Shown here piece after piece: positions 10,532 through 11,783 of a DNA stretch of 11,783 nt. The stretch is from a candidate division Zixibacteria bacterium DG_27 (GTDB lineage Bacteria > Zixibacteria > MSB-5A5 > DG-27). The notes under the pieces were generated by a model. It was given only the letters and a program-made list of their open reading frames with translations, had not been told where the DNA came from and made no database searches. Within the stretch, counting starts at the first letter, position 1. Each line of letters begins with the position of its first letter. The stretch is from the NCBI GenBank assembly GCA_001302725.1, contig LIZU01000015.1, positions 1 to 11,783 on the forward strand, in the 5' to 3' direction. The translations under genes were made by a program, and so were the position numbers.

Positions 10532-11233
10532 CTATCTGATGAAAGCGGTAACGTCCTGGGTATCCAGACGGAAACCGACTCCCATGGTGGACGATAGAGT
10601 TGCGGACTTAAGGTATGTTCCCTTAGAGGCAGCCGGCCGGGCCTTCACTATGGCATCAAGAAAGACCTTCAGATTCTCCAACAGCTGTTCAGGTGAGAAG
10701 GAGACTTTGCCCACGGGGGCGCCGATGTTGCCGGCCTTGTCGACCCGGTATTCGATCTTCCCGGCTTTGAAATCTTTGACGGCTTTGGCGACCTCGAAGG
10801 TGACGGTTCCCGATTTGGGATTGGGCATGAGTCCCCTCGGTCCCAGGATCTTGCCCAGCTTGCCCACCTGAGCCATCATATCCGGCGTAGCTACGATGAC
10901 GTCGGCCTCCAGCCAGCCTTCCTTGATCTTCTCGATGTAGTCTTCCCCGCCGACCAAGTCTGCGCCGGCCTCCTTTGCTTCTTTCTCCTTGTCGCCCTTG
11001 GTGAGCACCAAGACTTTCACCTTCTTACCAGTGCCGTTGGGCATCACCACCGTCCCCCTCACGATCTGGTCGGCGTGTCTGGGATCGACACCCAGGCGGA
11101 GGGAGAGCTCCACGGTCTCGTCGAAGTTGCCGTAAGCGGTTTCCTTGACCTTAGTCACGGCCTCCGCGACGGTGTAAGCGGTGCCGCCGGGATTGGCCTG
11201 TTTGACGTTGCGATATTTCTTGCCTCTTTTCAT
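10532..11233 (-). CDS. rplA: 50S ribosomal protein L1
   Basis: L1 forms the mobile L1 stalk on 23S rRNA that guides deacylated tRNA out of the E site. In E. coli it also represses the rplK-rplA transcript. The product is 233 residues, the family norm. It starts MKRGKKYRN, carries FDETVELSLRLGVDPRHADQ near 37-56, and has the L1 signature GKILGPRGLMPNPKSGTVT at 127-145. It ends MGVGFRLDTQDV. The ATG at 11233-11231 gives the expected N-terminus. The preceding bases show no good Shine-Dalgarno (only CGAG), which fits translational coupling to rplK, 29 bp upstream. Confidence 0.98.
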   Translation of the reverse strand: MKRGKKYRNVKQANPGGTAYTVAEAVTKVKETAYGNFDETVELSLRLGVDPRHADQIVRGTVVMPNGTGKKVKVLVLTKGDKEKEAKEAGADLVGGEDYIEKIKEGWLEADVIVATPDMMAQVGKLGKILGPRGLMPNPKSGTVTFEVAKAVKDFKAGKIEYRVDKAGNIGAPVGKVSFSPEQLLENLKVFLDAIVKARPAASKGTYLKSATLSSTMGVGFRLDTQDVTAFIR

Positions 11234-11262
11234 GTGCGAAACTCGTTTGATTGAGCCGATCC

Positions 11263-11685
11263 TTAAGTGGTAACCTCGATCCCCATGCTGCGGGCGGTGC
11301 CGGCGATGATCCTCTCGGCGGCCTCCAGGGAGGCAGCGTTGAGGTCTTTCATCTTGGTCTCGGCGATCTCCCGCAACTGCTTCTTGGTAACGCTGCCGAC
11401 CTTGACCCGGTTCGGTTCCCCCGAAGCCTTCTCCACTTTGGCGGCCCGCTTTAAGAGAACAGCTGCCGGCGGGGTCTTGGTGATAAAAGTGAAGGATTTG
11501 TCGGCGTAAACGGTGATCACCACCGGGACAATGAGGCCCTCCTGCCCTTTGGTCTTGGCGTTATAGGCCTTGCAGAACTCCATGATGTTGACCCCGTGCT
11601 GTCCCAGGGCCGGTCCCACCGGGGGCGCCGGAGTAGCGTTCCCTGCGGGTATCTGCAGTTTTATAGTTCCAACGATCTTCTTCAC
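11263..11685 (-). CDS. rplK: 50S ribosomal protein L11
   Basis: L11 binds the 23S rRNA GTPase-associated region beside the L10-L7/L12 stalk. It is needed for RelA activation and thiopeptide action in well-studied species. The product is 140 residues, close to the usual 141-142. The N-terminal domain has KLQIPAGNATPAPPVGPALGQ (9-29) with the conserved prolines of the thiostrepton-binding face, then HGVNIMEFCKAYN (30-42). TPPAAVLLKRAA at 71-82 leads into the RNA-binding C-terminal domain, ending AGTARSMGIEV. The start is GTG at 11685-11683, with GGAG six bases upstream. It is the first gene seen in this cluster. nusG, its usual upstream neighbour, is not visible in the remaining 98 bp. Confidence 0.98.
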   Translation of the reverse strand: MKKIVGTIKLQIPAGNATPAPPVGPALGQHGVNIMEFCKAYNAKTKGQEGLIVPVVITVYADKSFTFITKTPPAAVLLKRAAKVEKASGEPNRVKVGSVTKKQLREIAETKMKDLNAASLEAAERIIAGTARSMGIEVTT

Positions 11686-11730
11686 GAGCTACTCCAAGAC
11701 TAAGGCCTTATATTGATGCCGACAGAAACA

Positions 11731-11751
11731 CTCGGCCCCGAAAGGTCCAAG
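11731..11751 (-). promoter_or_regulatory. Leader hairpin upstream of rplK
   Basis: In the mRNA sense CTTGGACC (11751-11744) pairs with GGGCCGAG (11738-11731) over seven pairs, including one G-U, with a single A-G mismatch and a TTTCG loop. It lies about 45 bases before the rplK GTG. The following bases (TGTTTCTG) are not a proper T tract, so termination is unlikely. It could be part of an L1-binding leader, since in E. coli L1 represses this operon through the rplK leader. I do not recognise the L1 motif here. The rest of 11686-11783 shows nothing identifiable. Confidence 0.3.
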
Positions 11752-11783
11752 GTATTCAATCGCAACTGGTCAAACCATGCCTC

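Noticed and set aside
11686..11720. TATAAG as a -10 box before rplK
   Set aside because: No TTGACA-like hexamer lies 15-19 bases upstream of it; a lone -10 match is not enough.
11700..11783. Open minus-strand frame entering from the right edge, 27 residues ending TAG
   Set aside because: It does not resemble the NusG C-terminus or any other protein I recognise, and 27 codons open by chance is unremarkable.

Overview
The window is a piece of a bacterial core-gene cluster, and every gene lies on the minus strand. In transcription order (right to left) it holds rplK (L11), rplA (L1), rplJ (L10), rplL (L7/L12), rpoB and rpoC (RNA polymerase beta and beta'), then rpsL (S12), rpsG (S7) and the first 99 codons of fusA (EF-G), which runs off the left edge. 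This is the classic fusion of the ribosomal/RNA polymerase (rif) cluster with the start of the str operon. All nine proteins look intact, apart from the edge truncation of fusA. Their lengths and signature motifs are close to family norms.

Organism: a bacterium of moderately high GC. Beta and beta' carry the lineage-specific insertions known from E. coli and other mostly Gram-negative groups: a compact SI1-like segment and an SI2-like segment in beta, and a beta-barrel-type SI3 segment inside the beta' trigger loop. This argues against Firmicutes, Actinobacteria, Thermus and Cyanobacteria, but I cannot name a phylum. Five of the nine start codons are not ATG (four GTG, one TTG). AGA and AGG arginine codons are common even in fusA, so codon selection differs from that of E. 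coli.

Layout (right to left): 11686-11783 is an upstream leader with a hairpin and no recognisable gene. rplK-rplA-rplJ are packed with gaps of 29 and 30 bp. The rplJ-rplL gap is 117 bp and holds a 9-bp-stem hairpin. The rplL-rpoB gap is 66 bp and the rpoB-rpoC gap is 135 bp. After the rpoC stop comes an 81-bp gap with a near-consensus sigma-70-type promoter, which should give the str genes their own transcription start. The rpsL-rpsG gap is 37 bp and has a hairpin over the rpsG ribosome-binding region. The rpsG-fusA gap is 170 bp and ends in a stem plus T tract directly before the fusA start.

How the genes work together: the products are the L1 stalk, the L11/L10/L7-L12 GTPase-activating stalk, the two large catalytic subunits of RNA polymerase, two small-subunit proteins (decoding-centre S12 and head protein S7) and the translocase that the stalk recruits. 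I see no mobile element, CRISPR array, tRNA or rRNA and no candidate for a new biological system. What merits a second look is the non-coding structure between these conserved genes.
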